DNA of 64,000 nt, taken from Streptomyces zaomyceticus. Lineage in GTDB: Bacteria > Actinomycetota > Actinomycetes > Streptomycetales > Streptomycetaceae. Shown here piece after piece: positions 33,997 through 42,869 of this stretch (position 1 is its first letter; every line of letters starts with the position of its first letter). The notes under the pieces were generated by a model, which saw only the letters and a list, made by a program, of their open reading frames with translations, made no database searches and was not told where the DNA came from. The stretch lies in NCBI RefSeq assembly GCF_014656215.1, contig NZ_BNBZ01000002.1, positions 434,001-498,000 of the forward strand, in the 5' to 3' direction. A program made the translations under genes and the position numbers.

Positions 33997-35010
33997 ATGC
34001 GCCCCACCCCGACCACCCGCCCCCGCGCCCTGTTCGCCATGGGCCGTCGCCACCGGGACGCCCTGTTCGCACCCGCCGAGATCCAGCGGCTCACAGCGTA
34101 CGTCGACATCGACCCGGACCACGTCGCCGAGGACCTCACCGAGGAACCGGCCCTGGAGGACGTGGAGATCCTGATCACGTCCTGGGGATGCCCCGTCCTC
34201 GACGAGGAGATCCTGGCACGGGCACCGGCCCTGAAGGCCATCGTCCACGCGGCGGGCAGCGTCAAGCACCATGTGACACAGGCCTGCTGGGACCGCGGTC
34301 TCGTGGTCTCCTCGGCCGCCGCGGCCAACGCCGTCCCGGTCGCCGAGTACACCGTCGCCGCGATCCTCTTCGCCAACAAGCGGGTCCTGGAGATCGGCGG
34401 TCTCTACCGCGACCACCGCTCGCCCCTCGACTGGTCCCGGCAGTTCCCCGGGTTCGGCAACTACCGCAGGACCGTGGGAGTGGTCGGAGCGTCGCTCGTC
34501 GGGCGCAAGGTGATCGAACTGCTGCGGCCGTACGACCTCGACATCCTCCTCGCCGACCCGTACATCAGCACACTGCGGGCGGCGGCCATGGGCGTTCGGC
34601 CGGTGGACCTGGACGAGCTGGTCAGAGCCTCGGACGTCGTCTCCCTGCACGCACCCGAGCTGCCCGAGACCCACCACCTGATGGACGCGCGCCGGCTCTC
34701 GCTGATGCGCGACGGCGCCACGCTCGTCAACACGGCCCGTGGCTCCCTCGTCGACACCGAGGCCCTCACCGCCGAAGCCGTCAGCGGCCGCATCCACGCG
34801 GTCATCGACGTCACCGAACCCGAGGTGCTCCCCGTCGGCTCACCGCTCTACTCCCTGCCCAACGTCCTCCTCACGCCGCACATCGCCGGCTCGCTCGGCG
34901 GCGAACTCCACCGGATCACCGCCAGCGCCCTCGACGAGATCGAGCGCTACCGCGCCGGAGAACCGTTCGCACACGCCGTGCACCACGCCGCCCTGGCGAC
35001 GTCGGCCTGA
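33997..35010 (+). CDS. D-2-hydroxyacid dehydrogenase
   Basis: The protein is 337 aa. It has the NAD-binding segment VGVVGASLVGRKVIELL, catalytic Arg in LVNTARGSLVD, Glu in DVTEPEVLP and His in LLTPHIAGSLGG. It reversibly reduces 2-keto acids with NAD(P)H. GAGGAA lies 7 nt before ATG 33997; GTG 33982 is an alternative. In this sugar locus it may act on a keto acid from uronate breakdown, which is inference. Confidence 0.87.
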   Translation: MRPTPTTRPRALFAMGRRHRDALFAPAEIQRLTAYVDIDPDHVAEDLTEEPALEDVEILITSWGCPVLDEEILARAPALKAIVHAAGSVKHHVTQACWDRGLVVSSAAAANAVPVAEYTVAAILFANKRVLEIGGLYRDHRSPLDWSRQFPGFGNYRRTVGVVGASLVGRKVIELLRPYDLDILLADPYISTLRAAAMGVRPVDLDELVRASDVVSLHAPELPETHHLMDARRLSLMRDGATLVNTARGSLVDTEALTAEAVSGRIHAVIDVTEPEVLPVGSPLYSLPNVLLTPHIAGSLGGELHRITASALDEIERYRAGEPFAHAVHHAALATSA

Positions 35011-35024
35011 CATCTCCGGCGGGT

Positions 35025-35084
35025 CCCGGGCACCCCCGTCCCGGGCACCCCCGTCCCGGGCACCCCCGTCCCGGGCACCCCCGG
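35025..35084. repeat. Four tandem copies of a 15-bp unit
   Basis: CCCGGGCACCCCCGT is repeated at 35025, 35040, 35055 and 35070; the last copy differs in its final base. It sits in the 167-bp gap between the dehydrogenase and the propeller gene. Confidence 0.95.
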
Positions 35085-35177
35085 TCCGGGACCGGCCGGT
35101 CCCGCCGTGCTCTCCCCACCACGGCGTTCGCTCCTCCCCGCTCCGTGTCCCCGCACGACGACCAAAGGAGTTCCCCC

Positions 35178-37199
35178 ATGCAGCACCCTTCGTCCCTGGG
35201 CAGGCGTCAACTGCTCGTGGCAGGCGGCGCCCTCGGGCTCGCGGCGGCAGCGGGTCCGCTGCTCACCTCACCGGCCCGGGCCACGTCCAAGGCGCCCTCC
35301 TGCGTCCGCGTCACCGACCTCGGCCCCGGCATCCAGCAGTTCGCGCTCATGAGCGCGCTCCAGGTCGGTGACACCGTCTACATCGGCTCCCGCAACCTCG
35401 AACCGACCCGTGTGCTCGCCTTCCACCTGCCGACCCGCGAGGTGGTGGCCCAGACGGTCCTCGGCACCGGCCACTCGATCCAGGCGCTCGCCGCCGACTC
35501 CACCGGCAGGTACCTCTACGCCGGCATCCTGACGAAGGGCGACGAGGGCAAGCCGAACCTCTTCCGCTGGGACCTGGCCGCCCCCGACAAGCCCGCCGTG
35601 GGCGTCGGCCGGACCGAGGACCGCGACATCCGCGATCTCGCCGTCGCCCCGGACGGCACCGTCTACGCGGTGGGCGGGATCCCGGGGAAGGCGCCCGCGC
35701 TGTGGATGTACGACCCGGGCACCGGCAAGGTGACCGAGCTCGGCATACCCGACCCGAAGGCCACCCTGGCCAGGGCCGTGGCCGCCACGGACACGACCGT
35801 CTTCTTCGGGGCCGGCAGCGTTCTGTCGGGTGGGGACGGCGCGAGCAAGGCCTCGCTGTACGCGTACGACCGGGCTTCGGGCACGTTCGGCGACGTCACG
35901 CCGCCGGAGATGGAGAAGGACCCCAGCCTGCGCGACCTCCTCGTCTCCGGCGATCGCCTCGTGGTCAGCACCTCGGGATCGACCGAGCCGGCCAAGCTGG
36001 CCGTGATGGACCTCGCCGACCTCTCCTCGTACAGCGTGACGACCACCACCGGCAAGGTCGTCAAGAACCTGACGGCGAACGGCGACTCCGTCTACTTCGC
36101 CACCGACACCGGTCTGCACTCCTACTCCACGGAGACCGAGGTCATCAGCCCTGTCGGGTTCGACGGCGACCTCGGCGAGATCTGGGGCCTCGACGTCGCC
36201 GGCGGCACGCTGACCGTGGTCTCGGGATACGGCTTCGTCGGCGAGATCGACCTCGCCACGGGCCGGGCCGTCGTCACCGATCTCGGTGAGGCGGGCGCGC
36301 CCGTCGTCGCGCAGACCACGATGGGCATCGCCGCCGACCACCGGTACGCCTACGTCGGCGGCAACAACGGCATCGCCCGCCACGACCTGCGCACCGGCAA
36401 GGTGGTCAACCTCCGGGCACCCGGCGAGGCGAAGGACGCCGAGGTGCTGGGCGGAGTGCTCTACACGGGCCAGTACAGCTCGCAGGGCATGTGGACGTAC
36501 GACCCCGCGAAGGGCGGGCAGCCGCACCAGCTCGCGGCCTTCCCGAGCGAGCAGAACCGTCCGCTCGACGTCTGCTACGACCCCGTCAACGAACTCCTGC
36601 TGGTCGGTGTCCAGTCCGACACCGAGGGCGGCGGCTCCCTGTGGACGTACGCGCCCGAGACGGGCGAGAAGGCCGCGTACATCAATCCGGTCGACGGGAC
36701 CCAGTTGGTGCGAGCCGTCGCCACCCGGGACGGTGTCGCCTACCTCGGCGGCGACAACCCCACCCCCCAGGGACCGCGCGGCACCCTCGTCGCCTTCGAT
36801 CCGGTCGCCGGGAAGGAGCTGTGGCGCATCGACCTCCCCGCGACCCTGACCACGGGCGTGGCCGCGATGGCAGTGCGCGGCCGGCACCTGTACGGACTCA
36901 CCAGAAAGGGCGGGTTCTTCGTCGTCGACCTCACCGTCCGCCGGGTGATCCACACCGCCGACCACCGCGCCGTCTGCCCCGGCTTCGCGGCCATGGTCAC
37001 CAGCCGAGGCGTGGTCTACGGGGTCTCCGACACCACCCTCTTCCGCTTCGACCACAAGACGTTCGCGATCAGCACCGTGGTGGCCGAGATCAACGGCGCC
37101 TGGTACAGCGGTCCGCACGTGAACGCCGACAACCGCGGCCGGCTGTACACCATGCGCGGCCGCCACCTCGTCCGCGTCGAAGACAGGCCGGTGAACTGA
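35178..37199 (+). CDS. Tat-exported beta-propeller protein
   Basis: The protein is 673 aa. A twin-arginine signal (LGRRQLLVAGGALGLAAAAG) ends near residue 37. The mature chain is made of repeated beta-strand blades (IRDLAVAPDGTVYAVGG; MGIAADHRYAYVGGNNGIARHDL; PLDVCYDPVNELLLVGVQ), a WD40/PQQ-like propeller. ATG 35178 has AAAGGAG; the in-frame extension to 33822 is antisense-like shadow. It lies 2 bp from the polysaccharide lyase gene. Possible glycan-binding or lyase-like surface protein; no catalytic motif recognised. Confidence 0.82.
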   Translation: MQHPSSLGRRQLLVAGGALGLAAAAGPLLTSPARATSKAPSCVRVTDLGPGIQQFALMSALQVGDTVYIGSRNLEPTRVLAFHLPTREVVAQTVLGTGHSIQALAADSTGRYLYAGILTKGDEGKPNLFRWDLAAPDKPAVGVGRTEDRDIRDLAVAPDGTVYAVGGIPGKAPALWMYDPGTGKVTELGIPDPKATLARAVAATDTTVFFGAGSVLSGGDGASKASLYAYDRASGTFGDVTPPEMEKDPSLRDLLVSGDRLVVSTSGSTEPAKLAVMDLADLSSYSVTTTTGKVVKNLTANGDSVYFATDTGLHSYSTETEVISPVGFDGDLGEIWGLDVAGGTLTVVSGYGFVGEIDLATGRAVVTDLGEAGAPVVAQTTMGIAADHRYAYVGGNNGIARHDLRTGKVVNLRAPGEAKDAEVLGGVLYTGQYSSQGMWTYDPAKGGQPHQLAAFPSEQNRPLDVCYDPVNELLLVGVQSDTEGGGSLWTYAPETGEKAAYINPVDGTQLVRAVATRDGVAYLGGDNPTPQGPRGTLVAFDPVAGKELWRIDLPATLTTGVAAMAVRGRHLYGLTRKGGFFVVDLTVRRVIHTADHRAVCPGFAAMVTSRGVVYGVSDTTLFRFDHKTFAISTVVAEINGAWYSGPHVNADNRGRLYTMRGRHLVRVEDRPVN

Positions 37200-37201
37200 C
37201 C

Positions 37202-38062
37202 ATGAGGAAGTCGACGAGGCGGTCCCTCATGGCCGCGGCGATCGCGGGGACGCTCACCCTGGCGGGCCCGACCGCCGCGCAGGCGGGGCGGAACGGCGAG
37301 AGCAGCGCCGCGCCCGGCTCGTGCGCCGACACCGAGGGCCCCGCGGCCCTGCTGACGGTGGACTACCGGAACGGCGAGCTGAACTCCGGCATCCCGGACC
37401 TGACCACGACGCACGCGTCGGCCGACGACGCGTCGTACATCGTCCCGTCCGGCACGGACCACGCCGTCGCCCACAAGGTGACCCTGGGTGATCCCGCGTA
37501 CGTCTCCGACGGAGCGCCCCGCAGCGAGAGTGCCACGAACGACGTCCACGAGGGGAAGTTCTTCGTGGGCGACGAGCAGCGGTACGAGTTCAGCGTGCTG
37601 CTGAAGGACTGGAAGCCGTTCCAGGCCGGGGACTCGGAGAGCGGCGACATCATCGCCCAGGGGAAGCACGCCGGCGGGAACCTGCCCTCCTTCTACCTCA
37701 TGACCAAGCGGAACAGCATCGCCTTCCGCTCGCCGACCCTCGACCTCCAGGCCGATGTGGTCGCCGACTTCCGTTCGTACATCGGTGAGTGGATGCGCTT
37801 CCGCGTGGACGTCAGCTGGACGGACGACGCCACCGGCTACTACAAGATCTCCACCCGCATGCCCGGCGAACCGGGGTTCACGGTGCGCAAGACGTACGAG
37901 AACGTGAAGACCTTCCACCCCGCGAACCCGGCGGACTTCGGCTACCTGAAGTGGGGTCTCTACCGTCCCGGGCAGTCGCTGGAGAAGGGAGACGTCCCGA
38001 CGCGCCTCGTCCACCACGACGACATCCGGATCACGGACCTCTCCCGGTCCTCCGGGCGATGA
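37202..38062 (+). CDS. Secreted polysaccharide lyase (heparin lyase I-like family)
   Basis: The protein is 286 aa with an N-terminal signal peptide (RRSLMAAAIAGTLTLAGPTAAQA). The mature part is a beta-jelly-roll typical of the PF14099-type polysaccharide lyases (heparinase I/glucuronan lyase): DVHEGKFFVGDEQRYEFSVLL, then SGDIIAQGKH, then EWMRFRVDVSW and YLKWGLYRPG. These cleave uronic-acid polysaccharides by beta-elimination. ATG 37202 follows the propeller stop after 2 bp; a terminator follows. Confidence 0.75.
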   Translation: MRKSTRRSLMAAAIAGTLTLAGPTAAQAGRNGESSAAPGSCADTEGPAALLTVDYRNGELNSGIPDLTTTHASADDASYIVPSGTDHAVAHKVTLGDPAYVSDGAPRSESATNDVHEGKFFVGDEQRYEFSVLLKDWKPFQAGDSESGDIIAQGKHAGGNLPSFYLMTKRNSIAFRSPTLDLQADVVADFRSYIGEWMRFRVDVSWTDDATGYYKISTRMPGEPGFTVRKTYENVKTFHPANPADFGYLKWGLYRPGQSLEKGDVPTRLVHHDDIRITDLSRSSGR

Positions 38063-38102
38063 GTCCTGCCAGGACCTGACCGGGCCGCGCCCCGCGGCTC
38101 TT

Positions 38103-38135
38103 GAGCTCCTTCCCCTCCCCGAGGGGAAGGAGCTC
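38103..38135 (+). terminator. Terminator between lyase and ROK kinase genes
   Basis: Perfect 15-bp stem GAGCTCCTTCCCCTC / GAGGGGAAGGAGCTC with a CCC loop, 40 bp after the lyase stop and 19 bp before the ROK start. Read-through may provide low ROK expression. Confidence 0.8.
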
Positions 38136-38154
38136 CCCGACCGAGAGTGTTCAC

Positions 38155-39087
38155 GTGAGACATGTCATCGCCCTCGACGTGGGCGGCACCTGGATGAAGG
38201 CGGCTCTCGCCGGTCCGGACGGTGCGCCGTTGTACGAGGCGCGGCGGGCGACCGGGCGCGAGAGGGGGCCCGACGCCGTGGTGGAGTCGATCATCGGCTT
38301 CGCGAAGGAGCTGCGTGCCCACGGACAGTCGCACTTCGGCACCGCGGCGGAGGCCGCGGGAGTCGCCGTACCCGGCATCGTCGACGCGGAGCGCGGCGTC
38401 GCCGTCCACTCCGCCAACCTCGGCTGGCGGAACGTCCCGCTGCGGGGGCTGCTCAGCCACGAGCTCGGGCGGATCCCCGTCGCGCTCGGGCACGACGTAC
38501 GCACCGGCGGCCTCGCCGAGGGCCGCATGGGGGCGGGCAGGGGCACCGGCCGGTTCCTTTTCGTGTCGCTCGGCACCGGCATCGCCGGCGCCATCGGCAT
38601 GGACGACGGAATCGAGGCCGGTGCCCGCGGCAGCGCGGGCGAGATCGGCCACATCGTCGTACGCCCCGGCGGCCCCGTGTGCGGCTGCGGCGGGCGCGGC
38701 TGTCTGGAGGCGCTGGCCTCCGCCGACGCGATCGGTCGCGCCTGGGCCACCGTCAGCGGCCAGCGGGCCGTCGACGCCGCCGACTGTGCCCGGGCCGTCG
38801 AGGCGGGCGACGAGGCCGCGTCCGGAGTGTGGCGGGCTGCCGTAGAGGCTCTCGCCGACGGCCTGGTCATCGCGCTCACGATCATGGATCCCCGCACACT
38901 GATCATCGGCGGCGGCCTCGCCGAGGCCGGCGACACCTTGTTCACACCCCTGCGCGCGGCGGTGGCGGAACGCGTCACGTTCCAGAAGTTGCCCGTGATC
39001 GTGCCGGCGGCCCTCGGGGGCGCCGCCGGGTGTGTCGGCGCGGGGCTGCTCGCCCGGGACCTGCTCGCCGTGGCGCCGGCCGCCTGA
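38155..39087 (+). CDS. ROK-family sugar kinase
   Basis: The protein is 310 aa. It starts with the phosphate-binding loop ALDVGGTWMKAAL. The ROK signature contains SLGTGIAGAIGMDDG, AGEIGHIVV and the zinc motif CGCGGRGCLE. GTG at 38155 follows GAGAG; the upstream extension crosses the terminator hairpin. It probably phosphorylates the hexose imported by the neighbouring transporter, glucokinase-like. Confidence 0.88.
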   Translation: MRHVIALDVGGTWMKAALAGPDGAPLYEARRATGRERGPDAVVESIIGFAKELRAHGQSHFGTAAEAAGVAVPGIVDAERGVAVHSANLGWRNVPLRGLLSHELGRIPVALGHDVRTGGLAEGRMGAGRGTGRFLFVSLGTGIAGAIGMDDGIEAGARGSAGEIGHIVVRPGGPVCGCGGRGCLEALASADAIGRAWATVSGQRAVDAADCARAVEAGDEAASGVWRAAVEALADGLVIALTIMDPRTLIIGGGLAEAGDTLFTPLRAAVAERVTFQKLPVIVPAALGGAAGCVGAGLLARDLLAVAPAA

Positions 39088-39132
39088 CGGGACACGGGCG
39101 AGGTCCTGAGCAGGCGCTCCCTCGCTGACGGA

Positions 39133-39175
39133 GGACGCCGGTCCCTCCCCGCGGCAGGGGGAGGGACCGGCGTCC
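39133..39175. terminator. Bidirectional terminator between ROK kinase and amino-acid importer
   Basis: Perfect 18-bp stem GGACGCCGGTCCCTCCCC with its complement and a 7-nt loop, between two convergent genes. Confidence 0.9.
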
Positions 39176-39195
39176 GCGATCCGTGGGAGACGGCA

Positions 39196-39939
39196 CTAGG
39201 TACGGTCGAGTGCGCGGGCGAGGAAGCGCCGCGTGGCCTGCTCCCGCGGAGCGGTGAGCACCTGCTCCGCGGTGCCCTGCTCCACGATCACGCCGCCCTC
39301 CAGGAAGCAGACCCGGTCCGCGACCCGCCGGGCGAAGTCCATCTCGTGGGTGGCCATCAGGATGGTCAGGCCGCGCCGCTTCAGGTCGGCGACGACGTCC
39401 AGGACCTCGCCGACCAGTTCGGGATCGAGGGCCGAGGTGATCTCGTCGAAGAGCAGCAGCTCCGGCTCGGTGGCCAGGGCGCGGGCGATCGCCGCCCGCT
39501 GCTGCTGTCCGCCGGAGAGCCGGTCGGGATGTTCGTGCGCCTTGTCCGCGAGCCCGAGGCGTTCGAGCAGCTCGCGTGCCGAGGCCTCGGCCTTCCGGCG
39601 CGGGACGCCGTGGACCTGGCGGGGCGCGAGCGTGATGTTGTCGAGCACGCTCAGATGCGGGAAGAGGTTGTACGCCTGGAAGACGATGCCGATCCGACGT
39701 CGGGCGACGTCGGGGTCGAGACGGGGATCGGTGAGCTCGGTCTCGCTCAGGTGGACGGTCCCGTCGTCGACGACCTCCAGCAGGTCCACACAGCGCAGCA
39801 GGGTCGACTTGCCCGAACCCGAGCCGCCGATCAGACAGACGACCTGGTGCTCGGCGACGTCCAGGTCGATCGAGCGCAGCACCAGCCGCTCCCCGTACTG
39901 CTTGCGGAGGCCGCGGATGCGCAGCAGCGACCCGCTCAT
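39196..39939 (-). CDS. Polar amino-acid ABC importer, ATP-binding subunit
   Basis: The protein is 247 aa. Walker A is GGSGSGKSTLL, signature RLSGGQQQRAAIARAL, Walker B LLLFDEITSALDP, H-loop ATHEMDF: the GlnQ/TcyN-type family. ATG overlaps the permease stop (ATGA). Third gene of the importer operon behind a Cys-containing leader peptide. Confidence 0.93.
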   Translation of the reverse strand: MSGSLLRIRGLRKQYGERLVLRSIDLDVAEHQVVCLIGGSGSGKSTLLRCVDLLEVVDDGTVHLSETELTDPRLDPDVARRRIGIVFQAYNLFPHLSVLDNITLAPRQVHGVPRRKAEASARELLERLGLADKAHEHPDRLSGGQQQRAAIARALATEPELLLFDEITSALDPELVGEVLDVVADLKRRGLTILMATHEMDFARRVADRVCFLEGGVIVEQGTAEQVLTAPREQATRRFLARALDRT

Positions 39940-40844
39940 CGGCCCGCCCCCGCCCAGGTGCGCTGGGCCGCCCGCCGCTGGAGCCGGTCGGCGAAGCGGG
40001 TCAGCGGGATGGTCACCGCGATGAACAAGAGGGCCGCTCCCAGGTACGGGGTGTAGTTGAAGTCGTAGTCCGCCTTGATCTGCGCGGCCCGCAGCGCCTC
40101 GAGCGGGCCGAGGACGGCGACCAGTGCCGTGTCCTTCTGCAGGGCGATGAAGTCGTTGAGCAGGGGCGGCAGCACATTGCGCACGGCCTGGGGCAGGACG
40201 ACGTGCCGCAGGGTCTGCCGCTCGTTCAGGCCCAGCGCCCGGGCGGCGTTCCGCTGGGCCGGGTGGACCGAGTTCAGTCCCGCCCGGAACACCTCGGCGA
40301 CGTACGCGGTGTAGGAGAGGGTGAGGGCGATCACGCCGAGGAGCCAAGGCTCGGAGGGGGTGCCCTGCAGTTGCAGCGCCGGTAGTCCGAAGCCGACGAG
40401 GAAGACCAGCAGCAGGGTCGGTACGCCGCGGAAGACATCCACGTAGACCGTGGCGGCGAGCCGCAGCGGCTGCAGACCCGGTGCGCGGGTCACCCGCACC
40501 AGGGCGATCAGCAGTCCCAGGACGAGGATCAGCACCTCGGCGACGAGGAACATCTGGATGTTGAGCCAGAAGCCCCGGAGGAGGTCGGGGAAGGCGGAGC
40601 GGAGCTCGGCGCCGTCGAGGAACAGACTGTCGACCCGCTCCCAGCCCGGTGAGGCCACGGCGGCCGCGCCCACCACCACGAGGCCGAGCAGGGTGCAGAG
40701 GGTGGAGCCCCAGGTGTGGCGGCGCTTGCGGGAGCGGCGGTACCGCTGTCGCTCCTGCTCGTGGTCGCTGGGCCGGTAGCCGGTGTCGAGTGCGTCCGGA
40801 GCGGTGGCCGACCGGTCCGGCACGACCGTCTTGCTGATGTCCAC
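39936..40844 (-). CDS. Polar amino-acid ABC importer, permease
   Basis: The protein is 302 aa. A charged cytosolic tail of about 45 residues precedes TM helices of the HisM/GlnP type. EAA-like loop: NSVHPAQRNAARALGLNERQTLRHVVLPQA. It is 10 bp from the binding-protein stop and overlaps the ATPase start. Confidence 0.92.
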   Translation of the reverse strand: MDISKTVVPDRSATAPDALDTGYRPSDHEQERQRYRRSRKRRHTWGSTLCTLLGLVVVGAAAVASPGWERVDSLFLDGAELRSAFPDLLRGFWLNIQMFLVAEVLILVLGLLIALVRVTRAPGLQPLRLAATVYVDVFRGVPTLLLVFLVGFGLPALQLQGTPSEPWLLGVIALTLSYTAYVAEVFRAGLNSVHPAQRNAARALGLNERQTLRHVVLPQAVRNVLPPLLNDFIALQKDTALVAVLGPLEALRAAQIKADYDFNYTPYLGAALLFIAVTIPLTRFADRLQRRAAQRTWAGAGR

Positions 40845-40854
40845 GGCCGGCCCG

Positions 40855-41730
40855 CTATCGCTTCAGCTCGGGGACGTTCGCCGAGGCGGAGAGCCACTGC
40901 GTGGTGAGCTTGGCGAGTGTGCCGTCGGCCCTGAGCTCGTCGAGGGCCTGGTTGACGCAGGAGGTGTATCCGCTGTTCTTCGGCAGCAGCAGGCCGAACT
41001 TCTCGGGCGTGCCGCCCGCGTAGCCGAACTGGCCGACGATCTCTCCGTTCTCCAGCTCCGCCCCGGCCAGGTAGAAGACGGTGGGGAGGTCGGTGACGAT
41101 CGCGTCGATCTGACCGTTCCGCAGCGCGGTCACCTCGTCCTTGGTGGTGCTGAAGACGCTCGGCTGCTTCGAGGGCTTGATCTGGTCGAGCACGGCCTGG
41201 TAGCTGGTCGTCGCGACCTGTACGCCGATCCTGGCGTCCTTGAAGGCGCCCAGGGACGTGGCCTTCGCGAACGCGGATCCGTCGAGGGTCAGGATGGCCT
41301 GGTTGGCCGTGTAGTAACTGGTGGAGAAATCGACGGCTTTCGCGCGCTGCGGCGTGATGGAGATCTGGTTGATGTCGAAGTCGAAAGCCTTGGGGCCGGG
41401 CGCGTACGAATGGGCGAAAGGCTCGATGACCCATTTCACCCGGTCGCGTTCGAATCCCAGCTTTTCGGCCACCGCATAGGCCATGGCACTTTCGAAGCCC
41501 TTTCCGTTCGACGGAGTGTTGCTGTCGAACCACGGTTCATAGGCCGGGGAGTCCGTCGCGACGGTGAGTTGGCCGCGCTTGTGAAGGCTCGGGCTGTCGG
41601 TCGTGCACCGGGCGGCGTCCTTGGAGCCGGCCGCTTCGGGCTTGTTCTGCGGCTGCGGTGCGCAGCCGGCCGCCGCCAGCGCGACGAGGGCGGCGGCGGA
41701 GGCCGCCAGGGAAATACGGGTACGGGACAT
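40855..41730 (-). CDS. Polar amino-acid ABC importer, family-3 binding lipoprotein
   Basis: The protein is 291 aa with lipobox LAAAGC after a 22-residue signal. The family-3 fold is clear (GQLTVATDSPAYEPWFD; FDFDINQISITPQRAKAVDFSTSYY; GQIDAIVTDLPT). AAGGA precedes ATG 41730. A 24-codon leader ORF ends 60 nt upstream. Leader type and neighbourhood suggest cystine, cysteine or methionine as substrate; not provable from sequence. Confidence 0.9.
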   Translation of the reverse strand: MSRTRISLAASAAALVALAAAGCAPQPQNKPEAAGSKDAARCTTDSPSLHKRGQLTVATDSPAYEPWFDSNTPSNGKGFESAMAYAVAEKLGFERDRVKWVIEPFAHSYAPGPKAFDFDINQISITPQRAKAVDFSTSYYTANQAILTLDGSAFAKATSLGAFKDARIGVQVATTSYQAVLDQIKPSKQPSVFSTTKDEVTALRNGQIDAIVTDLPTVFYLAGAELENGEIVGQFGYAGGTPEKFGLLLPKNSGYTSCVNQALDELRADGTLAKLTTQWLSASANVPELKR

Positions 41731-41789
41731 CGGAGGTCCTTCGGGAGAAGTCCGGTAAAGGTACGGGAGAGTGGGCCGGTGCTGTGCGT

Positions 41790-41864
41790 TCAGCGACAGA
41801 GATCGGCTGCACAGCGCACGTTGTCCACGTGGCGACGGCGTACCAGCAGGAGAGTTCCGGACAT
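41790..41864 (-). CDS. Cys-containing leader peptide of the amino-acid importer operon
   Basis: A 24-aa ORF from ATG 41864 to TGA 41790: MSGTLLLVRRRHVDN followed by VRCAADLCR. The RRxHVD core with late cysteines (C18, C23) matches the short leader peptides found before sulfur-metabolism genes in actinobacteria. The first Cys codon lies in GCTGTGC, which can pair with GCACAGC just after the leader stop. A promoter TTGACG-N18-AATGCT (41901-41872) ends 7 nt before the ATG, so the transcript is probably leaderless. ATG 41876 in frame is an alternative start. Confidence 0.65.
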   Translation of the reverse strand: MSGTLLLVRRRHVDNVRCAADLCR

Positions 41865-41871
41865 GCTTTTC

Positions 41872-41901
41872 AGCATTCCGGCTCGCGGAGACCGGCGTCA
41901 A
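41872..41901 (-). promoter_or_regulatory. Candidate promoter of the amino-acid importer operon
   Basis: TTGACG (41901-41896), 18-bp spacer, AATGCT (41877-41872). It has the same spacing as the sugar-importer promoter at 30652. Placed so that transcription would begin at about the leader ATG. Confidence 0.45.
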
Positions 41902-41940
41902 TCGGGAAGACCGTTGCCGGGGTAACGCGTTGATAACATG

Positions 41941-42777
41941 TCAGCTGGTGAGATGGAATACCCGGTCGCCTTGGCGCAGTCCGAAAACCTCCGCCGCGGA
42001 GCCGCCGCGGACCACGAGTTCGGCGAATCCGACCCCGGAACTCCCGACGGTGATTCCGGGCTCGCCGAGCGGGACGTCGGGGAGTCGGTCGTAACAGCGC
42101 ACCCGGATGTCGCGGCCGTCGACCCGGTTGCGGACGAGAAGGCTCTCGGCGGTGTCGTAGCCGGGCAGTTCGGCGGCCGGGCGGTCCAGCTTGCAGTTGC
42201 CGAAGTTGTCGACGACGGCGATCCGCACGTCGTCGGCGACGGACGGGCGCACCGCTGTCGGCTGCGCGGGAACGGGGTGGCCGTCCACCAGCCAGCGGGC
42301 CAGCAGGGGCGCGTACCAGAGGCTCCGGAACTGGGTCCGCACCATCTCCTCGATCTCGGCCGGCGCCAGCTCGGCCCAGTCGGCGGCGGCGGCTTCCAGC
42401 ACCTCGCGGACATCGGTGACCTGGACCTCCGTCAGGCCCAGGTAGGTCGCCAGCGGGGCGAGGACCCGCCGGTTCAGCGTGCTGACGACCAGGTGGTTCC
42501 CGTGGCGGAAGGAGCAGAAGGGCACGCCGTTGGGCCAATGCCCGTCCCTCGGTGCGATGTTGACCAGGACCACGACCGGTCGGCTCGGGCCGCCGATCAG
42601 GTCCGTGGAGCGGAGCAGGTCGAGCAGGGTGAGGGCGGCGGCGCCCTCCGGATCCGGTCCGCCGAGCGGCAGGACGGTCGGCGTGGAGCCGAACAGGGTG
42701 GCGATCCGCGTGGACTGGCGGGCGAGCGCGTTGGGGTCGGCGCAGTCGGTGAGGGAGACGACCGGGGGAAGGGGCAT
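41941..42777 (-). CDS. SAM hydroxide adenosyltransferase (DUF62/SAM_HAT family)
   Basis: The protein is 278 aa. It starts MPLPPVVSLTDCADPNALARQ and has VVVLVNIAPRDGHWPNG, FRHGNHLVVSTLNRRVLAPLA and IAVVDNFGNCKLD, the conserved blocks of the DUF62/fluorinase-like family. Known members attack SAM with hydroxide to give adenosine and L-methionine. AGAAGGGCG precedes ATG 42777. About 100 nt upstream is an intrinsic terminator, preceded by a Met-rich leader ORF, so expression is probably attenuated by Met availability. Confidence 0.88.
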   Translation of the reverse strand: MPLPPVVSLTDCADPNALARQSTRIATLFGSTPTVLPLGGPDPEGAAALTLLDLLRSTDLIGGPSRPVVVLVNIAPRDGHWPNGVPFCSFRHGNHLVVSTLNRRVLAPLATYLGLTEVQVTDVREVLEAAAADWAELAPAEIEEMVRTQFRSLWYAPLLARWLVDGHPVPAQPTAVRPSVADDVRIAVVDNFGNCKLDRPAAELPGYDTAESLLVRNRVDGRDIRVRCYDRLPDVPLGEPGITVGSSGVGFAELVVRGGSAAEVFGLRQGDRVFHLTS

Positions 42778-42869
42778 GGCGGTACTTCGCCCTTCTGTGG
42801 AGGGAGGACACGAGGTGGGTGGGGTTCGAGGTGCAGGGGCCGACAGGCTCGGTGGCGGGCCGGGACGAC

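Noticed and set aside
32848..34797. 649-codon open frame on the minus strand
   Set aside because: Shadow of the permease and dehydrogenase genes.
35025..35084. Short direct repeats as a possible CRISPR array
   Set aside because: The 15-bp units abut one another with no spacers, and no cas gene is present.
35268..37166. 632-codon open frame on the minus strand
   Set aside because: Antisense shadow of the Tat-exported propeller gene, which has a ribosome site, signal peptide and repeat structure; the shadow product is Val/Gly/Arg-rich without domains.
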